Shown: positions 33,218 through 41,878 of the stretch, one piece after another
Layout: every line of letters begins with the position of its first letter
How positions within the stretch are numbered: position 1 is the first letter of the stretch
Assembly (NCBI RefSeq): GCF_016863275.1
Contig: NZ_BOOO01000034.1
Location: forward strand, 62,001-126,000
Length of the DNA: 64,000 bases
Origin: Planotetraspora mira
GTDB lineage: Bacteria > Actinomycetota > Actinomycetes > Streptosporangiales > Streptosporangiaceae
Direction: 5' to 3'
Translations under genes and position numbers: made by a program
The notes under the pieces: model-generated
What the model was told of the DNA's origin: nothing
The model's database searches: none
What the model saw: the letters and a program-made list of their open reading frames with translations, nothing else

Positions 33218-33248
33218 GGCCATTTGCGGCAACGCAGGTGGCCTTTTT
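33218..33248 (+). terminator. Terminator downstream of tRNA-Val
   Basis: An 11-bp stem with G-U pairs (GGCCATTTGCG with CGCAGGTGGCC, loop GCAA) followed by TTTTT. It lies inside the element, between the tRNA and the integrase 3' end, and supplies termination for the tRNA transcript after integration. Confidence 0.8.
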
Positions 33249-33275
33249 CGATCTTCTGGGTGACTAACTGAGTGA

Positions 33276-34442
33276 CTATCGCTCCGAGTCGTCCAGGGGG
33301 AAGATCCGGTCCATGGCCTGGGCGCCTTCGAGCATTACGGGCCGGAGCTGCTTTCGGTAGACGGTCTCGGTGACCATCGTGTTGCCGTGGCCGACGAGCC
33401 GGGAGATGTGCTCCAGGGGAACGCCGTCGTCGGACAGCAGCGAGACGAAGCTGTGCCGCATCTCCCGAGGCGTCCAGTCGTCCGGGTTGATGTCCGTCTT
33501 CTTGAGAACGGTGCGGAAGGCCCGCCGGACGTTGCCCGCGTCGAGCTCAGTGCCGTGGCGTGTGGCGAAGACGAGATCGAGATCGTGCCAGTCGTCTCCC
33601 GCCCTCTTACGGGCGATCTCCTGCTGTGACCGGTGACGCCGTAACGCTTCTACGCAGCGCTTGGGAAGCGCGAGCGTCCGCCGGCTCTTGCGGGTCTTGG
33701 TGTCCCCGCCCTCCCGTACGGACCGCCAGACCATGATGGACGGCGGCACCGGGGGAGTGGCGTCCCGCTTGCCGTCCATGTCGACGTGCGACCACGTGAG
33801 CGCCCGCAGTTCCTCCGTACGAGCACCTAGAAGCAGCGAGAGCACGATGTAAGCGTTCATGTGCGTCTTCTCCGCGGCGTCGAGGATGGCCGCCGCCTGG
33901 TCGTAGTCGAGCGACTTGGACGGGCGGCCCTCCTGACCCTTAGGGATCTCGCTCAGCAGGACCACGTTCCTTTTGACCTTGTCCCGAGCCTGCGCGCGGT
34001 CCACGGCCCGCTTGAGGACCGACCGCACGTCGCGGACCGAGCGTGTGCTGAGGACCTTGGCCCTGTCGACGAGCCAGCGGTCGACGTCTTCCGCCGACAG
34101 CTCGCGGAGCTTGCGCGCGCCCAGGCACGGGATCACGTGCTTGTTGGCCAGGTGCGTGCAGGTGGTGACGGTGGCCTGGTCGCGCCCATGGAGACCGAAC
34201 GCGAGCCAGTCTTGTACGGCGTCCGCCACGGTGTAATTCGCCGGCCCGACCGAGACGCCGTCGTCGTAGTCGCGGATGATCTCCTTGAGCTTCTCCCTGG
34301 CTTCGGTCTTGGATTTGCCGCTCGCCTTGCGGACGATGCGCTTGCCTGCAGGGGTGTAGCCGACGGTCACCGAGGCGATCCAGCGCTCCCGCTGCTCGTC
34401 CCAGTGCAGGCCGCCGTCTCCTCTGCTTCGTCGTGTGGTCAA
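33276..34442 (-). CDS. int: Tyrosine site-specific integrase
   Basis: A 388-residue recombinase that inserts the element into the tRNA-Val 3' end. An N-terminal arm-binding motif (GGLHWDEQRERWIASVTVGY), a SAM-like core-binding domain (TVADAVQDWLAFGLHGRDQA) and the catalytic domain are present. Active-site residues seen are Arg in LLLGARTEELRALTW, Arg329 in REMRHSF, His352 in LVGHGN and nucleophile Tyr362 in TETVYRKQL. The usual HxLR histidine is replaced (PREMR), as in several actinomycete integrases. TTG 34442 overlaps the xis stop (TTGA). Intact, unlike the copy at 49 kb. Confidence 0.92.
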   Translation of the reverse strand: MTTRRSRGDGGLHWDEQRERWIASVTVGYTPAGKRIVRKASGKSKTEAREKLKEIIRDYDDGVSVGPANYTVADAVQDWLAFGLHGRDQATVTTCTHLANKHVIPCLGARKLRELSAEDVDRWLVDRAKVLSTRSVRDVRSVLKRAVDRAQARDKVKRNVVLLSEIPKGQEGRPSKSLDYDQAAAILDAAEKTHMNAYIVLSLLLGARTEELRALTWSHVDMDGKRDATPPVPPSIMVWRSVREGGDTKTRKSRRTLALPKRCVEALRRHRSQQEIARKRAGDDWHDLDLVFATRHGTELDAGNVRRAFRTVLKKTDINPDDWTPREMRHSFVSLLSDDGVPLEHISRLVGHGNTMVTETVYRKQLRPVMLEGAQAMDRIFPLDDSER

Positions 34443-34642
34443 TGCTGTGCCTCCTGTTCGAGTAGGGCGATGTAGTCGGTGATGGCCGAGGCGGGGATGA
34501 GCCGAGTCCGGCCCTGGGTGACGGAGCGCAGACGGCCGGATCGGATCTGTTCGTAGATCACGCTGCGGCTCAGGCTGAGCAGGTGCATGGCATCGGTGAT
34601 GCGGTAGAGCCGCCGGTCGCCGGGTGGTCCGGCTCGGCTCAT
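34439..34642 (-). CDS. xis: Excisionase-type helix-turn-helix protein
   Basis: A 67-residue MerR-like DNA-binding protein: YRITDAMHLLSLSRSVIYEQ, then IRSGRLRSVTQGRTRLIPAS and a C-terminal helix. This is the standard excisionase fold placed between rep and int in pSAM2-like elements, where it steers the integrase toward excision. Start overlaps the rep stop and stop overlaps the int start, so the three genes are translationally coupled. Confidence 0.88.
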   Translation of the reverse strand: MSRAGPPGDRRLYRITDAMHLLSLSRSVIYEQIRSGRLRSVTQGRTRLIPASAITDYIALLEQEAQH

Positions 34643-36126
34643 TCGTCCTCCCGCTCAGCGGCGATGAGGCGGGCGGTGGCGACGCGTTGCCGGATGTGTT
34701 CCGCCATGATCGCCTCGCCGGGGGAGTAGCCGGTTCCGGCGAACCGCCAGTGGCCGAGTACGAGGGTGGTCGCGTCGCCGAGGGTGGGAAGGCCGTGGCG
34801 CTGTCGTGCTTCCGCCGCGCGGTGGTCGGTTCGGGCCTGGCGGATATCGCCAAGTGTGGTGGAGAAGCGGCGGCTCTTGGTGGAGAAGTGGCCGCGAAAG
34901 CCGAGCATGTGCGCCCATGGCCGCAGCCGTAAGTCCACGAACTCAGGGCGTGCGCCCAACTCCCAGCAGGTGCGGATCATCCGCCGGGCGTGCTCGGTGA
35001 CGGGCAGCGCGTCGAGGTGAAGGCCCGGCTTGAGGCCGGTCCCGTGGCAGCGTCCGCAGGCGGCGAGAAGGGTCAGCCGTCCCCGTCCGCCGCAGTTAGG
35101 GCAGGACAGGCGATGGTCGACCGTCCCGGAGGCTTCGGCGCCCTTGGTGGCGTACTTGGCGATGTAGCCGGCCACCGCGCGTTCACTGAGTCCGTCGGCC
35201 GCCTGGTCGAGCAGGATGGGCCGGATATCGAGCTGATCACCCCAGGTGAGTGCCTGTCGGCCGAGATCGCTTGCCGGAGAGGTGATGGTGACCCGCTGGA
35301 CCGCCGAGGGGATGGCCCGCACGAGCAGGTCATGATCTGCCCAGTCCGGAGGTGTCTGGGTGCTGCCCTCCGGGCCGTCGAGGCGGACGACGGCGTGGAA
35401 GTGCACGAGCCCGCGTCGTTGGTACTCGGCGACCTTGGCGAAGGACACCCGGACGTGGCGGTTGAAAGTGCGGCGGCTCATGCCTGACTCGCTCGCGAGG
35501 GTGCGGCGGACTTCGAGGGTGAAGCGGTGCCAGAGAGCGCCCGCATGCGCCTGCCACAGGACCGCGCCCGTGTAGTCGTAGCAGTCCGGGCAGATCGGTT
35601 GGCCGAGCCGGTCATCGTTGCGTTCGTGCCGGGCGTGGCAGCCTGCCGGGAGATCATGCGCGCAACGCTTGTCCCGGTTGCGGGGACGGCAAGCCCGGAC
35701 CGTCCCGTCCTTGCCGCGCCGGGTGTGGACCGGCCCGAAGGACGGCGCCGTGAGGGTGAGGAAGACCCGAGGATGCCCGCTCACCGTCTCCGGAGTGCCC
35801 TTTCCGCCGGACAGCCCCGCGCGGATGAGGTGGAAGGTGTCGGCCTGATAGACCTGGGAGCAGGCCGGGCAAACTGAGGCCCGCCGGTTGCCGCAGGCGA
35901 CCAGGAGATGCCCAGATGGTTCGTCTGCCGTGCGGTAGCTGTGCAGAATTTCGCCCGTGCCCGCGTCGACGATGGCTGATTCGCCGGTCAGGTGGACCGG
36001 GTGGGCGCATCCCCCAGTTGCGGCGACCATCGATCGCCATCGTTCGTAGCCAGGGTCGTTGATCACTCTTGCGAGATCGAGCAGCCACCGCGGGTGCTCG
36101 TCGTGTTGTTCCTCCTTGCTGTTCAT
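34639..36126 (-). CDS. repSA: RepSA-like replication initiator
   Basis: A 495-residue initiator of the type used by pSAM2-like elements for rolling-circle replication after excision. It has zinc-binding cysteine pairs (CGNRRASVCPACSQVY, CPDC, CPNCGGRG, CGRCHG) and the segment RRGLVHFHAVVRLDGPEG, which carries the His-x-His metal site of rolling-circle initiators. KVAEY and YIAKYATKGAE are near the expected nicking tyrosines. ATG 36126 follows GAAGGAGGTGG. First gene of rep-xis-int; divergent from the GntR gene. Confidence 0.87.
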   Translation of the reverse strand: MNSKEEQHDEHPRWLLDLARVINDPGYERWRSMVAATGGCAHPVHLTGESAIVDAGTGEILHSYRTADEPSGHLLVACGNRRASVCPACSQVYQADTFHLIRAGLSGGKGTPETVSGHPRVFLTLTAPSFGPVHTRRGKDGTVRACRPRNRDKRCAHDLPAGCHARHERNDDRLGQPICPDCYDYTGAVLWQAHAGALWHRFTLEVRRTLASESGMSRRTFNRHVRVSFAKVAEYQRRGLVHFHAVVRLDGPEGSTQTPPDWADHDLLVRAIPSAVQRVTITSPASDLGRQALTWGDQLDIRPILLDQAADGLSERAVAGYIAKYATKGAEASGTVDHRLSCPNCGGRGRLTLLAACGRCHGTGLKPGLHLDALPVTEHARRMIRTCWELGARPEFVDLRLRPWAHMLGFRGHFSTKSRRFSTTLGDIRQARTDHRAAEARQRHGLPTLGDATTLVLGHWRFAGTGYSPGEAIMAEHIRQRVATARLIAAEREDE

Positions 36127-36162
36127 GACCACCTCCTTCACTTGTCGCCAACATGTAGTCCG

Positions 36163-36212
36163 AGACGTGCTACGTGTTCGCTCATATGGACATGATAGCC
36201 AAGACGTGCTAC
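36163..36212. promoter_or_regulatory. Direct repeats between rep and gntR-type gene
   Basis: AGACGTGCTAC occurs at 36163-36173 and 36202-36212, 39 bp apart (near four helical turns), in the divergent promoter region. By analogy with KorSA of pSAM2 these may be binding sites of the element's own GntR protein. Inferred from position. Confidence 0.55.
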
Positions 36213-36255
36213 CTCTTGTAAAGACATCGCTGACGAGAAGAAGGTGCATGGCGAC

Positions 36256-37095
36256 ATGGCAGAGGAGAAGGAAGCCGCCCGCTGGCGGATCATCGCCGAT
36301 CTCTTGCGCAACGACGTGCTGGAAGACCAGTACCAGCCCGGACAGGCGCTCCCCGGAGAGGCGTTCCTAGCCTCGGAGTACGCCACCTCTCGCCCCACCA
36401 TCCGCAAGGCCATCGCCCAGCTCGCCGGCGAGGGACTGCTGACCGTCGCCCACGGCCGCGGCACGTTCGTCCGCCCCAACCCCGATCGCCGGCTGATTCT
36501 CACCGGGTGGCCGGATCACGAGGACCTGCTCAGCCCGGCTTACGACCCGGGCAAGCAGTTGTGGGAACACGCCACCGTTGCCAGCGAAGCCGAACGCACC
36601 GAGAACAGGGTCACGCCCAACTCGGCCCTGTTCACGACCGCCGAAGGCAGGACAGCCGACGTCTTGGCCGTACGGCGCGGGACCATGGTGGTCTACCGCT
36701 ACGCCTACTGGCAGCACACGAAGACCCGCGCCCGGATCCAACTGTCGTCGTATCTACTGGCCGACCAGGTCGCCACGATCACGGGCGAGTCACACCGGGA
36801 GATCGACTCCTTCGTCGAGCCCGAGGACTACTACGCCCACATGGAGCGTGAGCACGGCCCGCTCCGCTGGACCACATCCGTCTACACGCGGATGCCCTAC
36901 GGCCAGACCTACGAGGACCTCGGGATGGAACCCATCGGAACACCGCTGCTGGTCGTCCGCAGGATCATGCTCAGTCACCACGGCCGCCCGCTGGAGTTCA
37001 CCGAGATCGAAGCCCCAGGCGACCGTTTCGAGGCGGCTGCCGTCAGCGATCACGATCCGGCCGAGCCGCGAGGACTTGCCGCAATGCGCGTGTAG
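36256..37095 (+). CDS. GntR-family regulator with UTRA domain (KorSA-like)
   Basis: A 279-residue regulator with N-terminal winged helix (RIIADLLRNDVLEDQYQPGQ, TSRPTIRKAIAQLAGEGLLT, GRGTFVRPNP) and a C-terminal UTRA ligand-binding domain (TSVYTRMPYGQTYEDLGM, PLLVVRRIMLSHHGRPLEFT). In pSAM2 a similar protein represses replication and transfer functions. ATG 36256 is chosen, with GAGAAGAAGG upstream; GTG 36244 is in frame. Probably keeps the element quiescent by repressing rep-xis-int. Confidence 0.85.
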   Translation: MAEEKEAARWRIIADLLRNDVLEDQYQPGQALPGEAFLASEYATSRPTIRKAIAQLAGEGLLTVAHGRGTFVRPNPDRRLILTGWPDHEDLLSPAYDPGKQLWEHATVASEAERTENRVTPNSALFTTAEGRTADVLAVRRGTMVVYRYAYWQHTKTRARIQLSSYLLADQVATITGESHREIDSFVEPEDYYAHMEREHGPLRWTTSVYTRMPYGQTYEDLGMEPIGTPLLVVRRIMLSHHGRPLEFTEIEAPGDRFEAAAVSDHDPAEPRGLAAMRV

Positions 37096-37249
37096 TGGGC
37101 TCAGAGTTTCTCTACTGGTTCAAGCGGCCCGCCTGCGGCAGCCCGCACGCGCGCCGGGCGGCCAGCGGGCCGGGCATGCGGCTCTCCGGCCGGTCCCGGC
37201 CCTCGCCATCCCGCGCGCCAAGGCGGCCTTGGTCTGGCATCCTGATCGA

Positions 37250-37855
37250 ATGGCAACTGAGGCGAACGTCACAAAACATGATGCTGATCTCTCGCAGGAT
37301 GTGTCTCGCCGACTAGAGGATCTTGGGCCGGATCTGGCGGGACACCAGGTGCTCCTGCTCCCAACCGAAATGCGCGAGGGGGTAACTTATTACAAGCCTG
37401 AAGAGGTAAATTCCGGGCGCATGGCTCGTCAGGTCTTCCTGGACGCCGCCTATCTGGATGCAGGCCAAGATCGAAGATTCCTGCATGAATATTCGGCCGG
37501 ATGGGTTCTCGATTTTGCCCTGGCTGTCGGTCAAAATCTTTCGGCCGACGGTCTTATCGCGATTGGTCGATATATTCTAGCGCGTGCAGGTTACGCTATT
37601 TCGAACAAGCGACACGATGGGCCATTGGAGGCTGTCCCAACACGCGTTACTATCGGACGTGTCGACCGGAAGAGCGACGGAACTGTTGTTGTGAGAAACG
37701 TATGCTTTGAAGGCCACTCCGAGGGTGTATCGATGGCAGTCAAGGAGTTTCTGCAGCCACTTCTCGGTTCTTCGCTGCCGCGCTCTCTAGCGATAGAGGG
37801 TGACATTGATGGTGGTGGTCAGGAAAAGGATAGGAGTGATGGCGTATCTCCGTGA
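37250..37855 (+). CDS. Hypothetical protein (cargo of element 1)
   Basis: About 201 residues beginning MATEANVTKHDADLSQDVSR. Mixed alpha/beta, soluble, with GWVLDFALAVGQNLSADGLIA and a C-terminal DIDGGGQEKDRSDGVSP tail. Base composition is clearly lower in G/C than the chromosome, a sign of foreign origin. No domain recognised. The segment on variants of NLSADGLIAIGRYILARAG might be a membrane-associated helix but is short of a clear TM. Confidence 0.6.
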   Translation: MATEANVTKHDADLSQDVSRRLEDLGPDLAGHQVLLLPTEMREGVTYYKPEEVNSGRMARQVFLDAAYLDAGQDRRFLHEYSAGWVLDFALAVGQNLSADGLIAIGRYILARAGYAISNKRHDGPLEAVPTRVTIGRVDRKSDGTVVVRNVCFEGHSEGVSMAVKEFLQPLLGSSLPRSLAIEGDIDGGGQEKDRSDGVSP

Positions 37856-38004
37856 GAAGGCGGCGAGGATCGCATACATATTCCGCTCTAGCTCTCCGGA
37901 CTGGAATTCCCATTCCTCCGCCAGGAGGGCCTGCGCGATGGCAACGCTGTCTTGTAGAAGGTCTAGAAGCTTCGACTTTAGGGAAGCGTAAGTACGGCCA
38001 ATCT

Positions 38005-38898
38005 ATGGCGACGCTTGGTGCGTTGCTTCCTTCTGGGCTTCGCGATCTGCCACCTATATTTCCACTGCATCAGCAGTTGCCAGTAAGTCTCGCGCAGAGG
38101 TTTGGTCAATCTCGTGTGCGTCAGTGGTTTCGGCAGAGAAGGAAGTTGGATGGCCTGAATTACGACACAGGAGGGCTATATCTAGGTCCGCTCTGGGAGT
38201 GTGCAGAAGATGATGCACGCATCGCACTTAAGTCTTGCATTGACGCTTTCAACTGGTTCGAGGATCTACTCTGGGATCTTTCTCCAGATCATCGAATAGA
38301 CTTTATGTCTAAGGAACGCTCAGTCGATCCAATTTCAGTTGTTACTCTCGGCCGGCTTGTTGACGATGCGCATGCATGGGCTCACCGGGCGGGGGAGCTA
38401 GTTGGAGGTATCTTCGGATGCCGCATGACTCACGATGGCCAAGATTGGCAGGATGAATGTGCGCTGTCGCTGATGCACGTGCGTCTGGGGAACAGCGTGG
38501 GCATGACGACGAACTACGTATGTAGCATATGTGGAGTAGTGTGCTGGGACTGCGATCATGAACCCGGAAATAACTACTTCATTATCGCAACGCGCGATGA
38601 AGAGGTATGTAACATCTGTCGAGATGCCCAAGAGGTGTGCACCCACACGGTCGGATCAACCTACGACAAGCGCGCAGAGCCGACCATGCAAGTTCTTGAG
38701 TTGCGTGAAATCTCGCTCGTCCCGCGTCCACGAGATCCGCTGGCGCGAATCAAAGGGCGAGGCATCGACGAAACCGACCTTATTGACTATTTCGGATTCG
38801 CACCCCCATCCGATGCAAACCTGCTTTGCCACAAATGTATGTACACATGTGAAGGTTTCCGGGCGGGGCGATATGACGAAGCGTCTGAATTGGTTTAG
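38005..38898 (+). CDS. Cysteine-cluster hypothetical protein (cargo of element 1)
   Basis: A 297-residue protein with three cysteine groups in its C-terminal half: C173-x2-C176-x3-C180-x2-C183, C202-x2-C205-x6-C212 and C275-x2-C278-x3-C282, probably zinc sites. The N-terminal half is helical (ARIALKSCIDAFNWFEDLLW). It is A/T-rich for this host. ATG 38005 is the first start in frame after the previous gene. No known family is recognised. Cysteine clusters of this kind are frequent in nucleic-acid-binding or restriction-like proteins, but no nuclease motif is visible. Confidence 0.6.
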   Translation: MATLGALLPSGLRDLPPIFPLHQQLPVSLAQRFGQSRVRQWFRQRRKLDGLNYDTGGLYLGPLWECAEDDARIALKSCIDAFNWFEDLLWDLSPDHRIDFMSKERSVDPISVVTLGRLVDDAHAWAHRAGELVGGIFGCRMTHDGQDWQDECALSLMHVRLGNSVGMTTNYVCSICGVVCWDCDHEPGNNYFIIATRDEEVCNICRDAQEVCTHTVGSTYDKRAEPTMQVLELREISLVPRPRDPLARIKGRGIDETDLIDYFGFAPPSDANLLCHKCMYTCEGFRAGRYDEASELV

Positions 38899-39241
38899 AT
38901 GGGCAATAAAAAGTATTTGATTTGCCCTTATTTGTCTTGTCGGCTAATTAGTCGACAACTGTTGTCGCACTTCCCCTCCCCCGCTGTTTCAGCGTCCGTG
39001 ACCCTCGGTCGGTGTCAACGCCGTCTGTGCCAGTTGCGTGGATGGAGCGGTGTACGTCGTTGGCGGACGGACACGCGAAGACGGCATTGACACCTCGGTC
39101 GGCTCACTGGTTCGGCAGCTATCGGGGGGGCGGGGGAGAAGTGGCGCGGGGCCATAGCCCCCAGGTGGGCCCGACGACAAAGGACGGGAAGGAACCCTCG
39201 GTCCCAAAGAAGGGGTGGTTGACCACGCCTCCGAGCCGACC
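38899..39241. other. Intergenic region with inverted repeats (343 bp)
   Basis: No gene supported. Contains CGACAA-CTG-TTGTCG at 38953-38967, and an 80-bp segment with terminal inverted repeats and flanking direct repeats at 39003-39102 (listed separately). It lies between convergent gene sets. Confidence 0.45.
39003..39102. repeat. MITE-like 80-bp segment with 10-bp flanking repeats
   Basis: The sequence 39013-39092 begins TGTCAACGCCGTCT and ends AGACGGCATTGACA (14-bp terminal inverted repeats, one mismatch) and is flanked on both sides by CCTCGGTCGG (39003-39012, 39093-39102). This is the outline of a miniature transposable element with a target duplication, or of an origin/transfer hairpin. 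Only one copy is in the window. Confidence 0.4.
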
Positions 39242-39589
39242 CTAGGCAGGGCCACTGATCATCACGGGATGTCCAGCGTCTGGGCTATCGGTCTGGCGAA
39301 TCTCCGCCATGTGGCTGGGTGGGTAGGGATGCTCGGTGCGAGCCTGGAGATAGTGCTCGCTGATCCGTTTGGCCGCCGTCTGCGGAGCGAACGCGTAGGT
39401 GATTAGTGCTCGGCCCCGCCGGCTCGGATGGGGACTGGTCCACCAGATGATCTGTCCGTCGGTGCGAGCTACCAGGCCCTGCCAGGCCGACACAGCTACC
39501 AGCGCCTCGCTCAGCGGATAGAGGTAGGTGGGCACGTTGTGGCGGGCAAGCTCGGACCGAAGATGTTGGGCGACTTCAAGCGCGCTCAT
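39242..39589 (-). CDS. Hypothetical protein
   Basis: About 115 residues (MSALEVAQHLRSELARHNVP, QGLVARTDGQIIWWTSPHP). ATG 39589 overlaps the upstream stop (ATGA), so it is coupled to the gene at 39586. Small soluble proteins like this are often paired and set opposite XRE-TPR regulators in actinomycetes; function unknown. Confidence 0.65.
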   Translation of the reverse strand: MSALEVAQHLRSELARHNVPTYLYPLSEALVAVSAWQGLVARTDGQIIWWTSPHPSRRGRALITYAFAPQTAAKRISEHYLQARTEHPYPPSHMAEIRQTDSPDAGHPVMISGPA

Positions 39590-39927
39590 AGCCACACCGC
39601 GCTCTTTGGGTGTGAATCGGTGTGTGTAGCTCCAATCAGCTCGGCCTCGCGCATGAGTTCTTGCAGTTCACCGACGTCGGTCGCTTCCACGATGAGCGGG
39701 TCCGCCACGTTCCAAGCGGCGATGGCGAAGAAGAGGCGGCTGCCGGTGCCGTAGTAGATGGCCCAGCATGGTTCGACCATGTCGAGCAAGGCGGCGGCTT
39801 GGCGCTTGTCGGCATCCCAGTCCCGGCGGTACACGCCCACCGAAGGCCGCCCATTCGTGTGCTGAGTGGCTGCCGGCTGTCCGGATTCTCCGACTGCGTC
39901 CATCGGGATGGTCTTAGGGTGTGCCAC
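39586..39927 (-). CDS. Hypothetical protein
   Basis: About 113 residues ending ATHTDSHPKSAVWL. GTG 39927 is chosen because GGAGG lies 8 bp upstream. Contains RQAAALLDMVEPCWAIYYGTGSRLFFAI. First of a two-gene operon with 39242-39589, divergent from the XRE-TPR gene. No domain recognised. Confidence 0.65.
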   Translation of the reverse strand: MAHPKTIPMDAVGESGQPAATQHTNGRPSVGVYRRDWDADKRQAAALLDMVEPCWAIYYGTGSRLFFAIAAWNVADPLIVEATDVGELQELMREAELIGATHTDSHPKSAVWL

Positions 39928-39952
39928 AGATCGCACCTCCAGTGTGCGGTTC

Positions 39953-39990
39953 CGGGACCCGTATGGCGCTGTGATCGCCTGCGGGTCCCG
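39953..39990. promoter_or_regulatory. Inverted repeat in divergent promoter region
   Basis: CGGGACCCG (39953-39961) and CGGGTCCCG (39982-39990), perfect 9-bp arms with a 20-base spacer, between the small-protein operon and the XRE regulator. Candidate regulator-binding site or hairpin; unproven. Confidence 0.35.
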
Positions 39991-40101
39991 CTGTTCTAGG
40001 CGTCTCGACCATCACATCGCTCCGCACACGCCCGCTGACAGTGCGATTAGGGGAGACTGGGGGAGAAGGCGGACCCCGAGATTCCCCCCGAGGTGTACGC
40101 G

Positions 40102-41379
40102 ATGCAGGAAGTCCCAACCTGGGCGGCTCGGCTACGCGCCGAACGACGAGAACGGCTATGGACACAACGGGACATGGCCAAGCGTCTCGCCGAGGCAGCC
40201 GACGCCCGTACGCGCGACCGCCTGCCTGAACGGGAGTCCTTGGTCCGCATGATCAAGGACTGGGAAGCAGGTCGGCACCAGCCGAAAGATCCCTACCGTG
40301 TGCTCTACTCCCGCGTGTTTACCGTCGACGAGGCGGAGTTGTTCGCCGATCGCCAGGCCGCTCCCGGACGGGCGCCCGCTGATGTGCTGAAGGATCTGCT
40401 GAGCCAGACGCAGCCACTCGTGCCGCCCATCAACCACAGAGGCCGGCGGCTGGGTGTAAACACAGTTGACGATCTGTCGGCGCGCGTCCATGGCTTGCGA
40501 CTCGCTGACGACGTGATCGCGGGGAAGGATCTGATCCGACCTGCGTTCCGGGAACTGGACGCGGCTGTACGCGTCTATCGCTGCAATACCTATACCGAGG
40601 ATGTCGGCCGCTCGCTGTTGGCGGCAATTGGCGAGTTCGCGCAGATCTCGGGATGGGTGGCCAGCGACGCGGGGGAGCACCAGCAGGCAGCCGACACTTA
40701 CCGGCTCGGCATCAGCGCGGCGCACGAAGCCGCAGACAACACGCTGGAGTCGAACCTCATCGGGTCGCTCGCCTACCAGGTGACCAACATCGGAGCGCCG
40801 TATGAGGGTGTCGAACTTGCCCGTGCGGCCGTGGAGAGAGCCGGTCCACATGCCCCCGCACGAGCCCGAGCGCTGTCCTGGGATCGCCTGGCATGGGCGC
40901 ACGCCCGCGCCGGCCAGGCGCAAGAAGCGATGCGTGCTCTCGGCGAAGCAGCGTCGGCGCTCAACGCCCATGGGGTCGAGGAAGAGCCTGGCTACCTCTA
41001 CTGGGTGGATGCGAACGAACTACAGATCATGGAGGCACGTGTCTACACCGAGTTGCGCCGCCCGCTGCGCGCCGTTCCCCTGCTGACCGAAGTCCTGGCA
41101 CGATACGACGCCACGCACACGCGAGAACTTGCGCTCTATCTGTCATGGCTGGCGGTGGCGCTCGCGGATGCCAACGAACCGGAAGAGGCGGCCCGCGCAA
41201 CAGAACGAGTACTCGACCTCTCAGCGGAAGTGGCCAGCGACCGCACGGCCCAACGCGCTTGCGTAGTGCTCGCACGACTGGAGGCATACCGCGATGTACC
41301 GCAGGTGCGAGACCTCCTTGTAGATCATCCTTCGAGCGCGCCGGTCTCGTCCCATGAGAAAGTCCAGGGCGCGGACTGA
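40102..41379 (+). CDS. XRE-family regulator with TPR-like C-terminus
   Basis: A 425-residue protein. N-terminal helix-turn-helix (WAARLRAERRERLWTQRDMA, VRMIKDWEAGRHQP), then helical repeats of TPR type (AADTYRLGISAAHEAADNTL, ARARALSWDRLAWAHARAGQ, ALYLSWLAVALADANEPEEA). Such proteins are common in Streptosporangiales, and some respond to small signals. ATG 40102 is favoured by GAGG 8 bp upstream; GTG 40093 is in frame. Divergent from a pair of small unknown proteins. Confidence 0.82.
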   Translation: MQEVPTWAARLRAERRERLWTQRDMAKRLAEAADARTRDRLPERESLVRMIKDWEAGRHQPKDPYRVLYSRVFTVDEAELFADRQAAPGRAPADVLKDLLSQTQPLVPPINHRGRRLGVNTVDDLSARVHGLRLADDVIAGKDLIRPAFRELDAAVRVYRCNTYTEDVGRSLLAAIGEFAQISGWVASDAGEHQQAADTYRLGISAAHEAADNTLESNLIGSLAYQVTNIGAPYEGVELARAAVERAGPHAPARARALSWDRLAWAHARAGQAQEAMRALGEAASALNAHGVEEEPGYLYWVDANELQIMEARVYTELRRPLRAVPLLTEVLARYDATHTRELALYLSWLAVALADANEPEEAARATERVLDLSAEVASDRTAQRACVVLARLEAYRDVPQVRDLLVDHPSSAPVSSHEKVQGAD

Positions 41380-41454
41380 TCGACATTCCATGGCTAAGTA
41401 ACGAGGGGGGCAAATGCCCTGCTTGGGCGTAGAGGAGCACTGCCCGTGTACTCG

Positions 41455-41488
41455 TGTCACGACTTCTCTTGACACATGTCGCGACTTC
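41455..41488. promoter_or_regulatory. Direct repeats upstream of PVFGQ-motif operon
   Basis: TGTCACGACTTC (41455-41466) and TGTCGCGACTTC (41477-41488) lie 22 bp apart around a TTGACA hexamer (41469-41474), about 70-100 bp upstream of the next gene. Spacing of two helical turns suggests a regulator site at a promoter; the nearby XRE protein is a candidate. Confidence 0.45.
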
Positions 41489-41555
41489 GGTCTCAATCAC
41501 AGATACCGTAACCGTGACCAAGAGAGGTTCCGGCCAGCAGCAGAGCGAGGGATGC

Positions 41556-41876
41556 ATGCAGGTCAACAACAACGGTCCCGTGTTCGGGCAGACAAACATC
41601 GACAACAGCATCACGCTCGCCCAGGCCGATTTACGGGTAGGGCTGGAACAGCTAAAGCTGTTGATTGGGGCAGGCGTCCTTCCCGAATCTGTGGGTAGGG
41701 AAGTCGTCGGCGACATGGAGGCAGGGCTCGCCCAGACTGGCGAACGTGCTAAGAATCGCCTGCAGGTGGCGGGGCGGCGGCTTAGGGAGTGGGTCGCCAT
41801 CGGGGGAGCATCCGCCGACGACGTCAATAAGATCTGGGCGGTGATCGCCGCGATATCGGCCGCCGTCGGCAGCTGA
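41556..41876 (+). CDS. Small protein with N-terminal NNGPVFGQTN motif
   Basis: A 106-residue protein. Residues 4-14 (NNNGPVFGQTN) precede a helical region (LAQADLRVGLEQLKLLIGAG, VVGDMEAGLAQTGERAKNRL). The next gene has nearly the same N-terminal motif, NEAPVFGQIN. ATG 41556 follows GAGCGAGGG. Its C-terminus ADDVNKIWAVIAAISAAVG is hydrophobic and may touch the membrane. Two bases separate it from the next gene. Function unknown; see findings for the motif. Confidence 0.7.
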   Translation: MQVNNNGPVFGQTNIDNSITLAQADLRVGLEQLKLLIGAGVLPESVGREVVGDMEAGLAQTGERAKNRLQVAGRRLREWVAIGGASADDVNKIWAVIAAISAAVGS

Positions 41877-41878
41877 CC

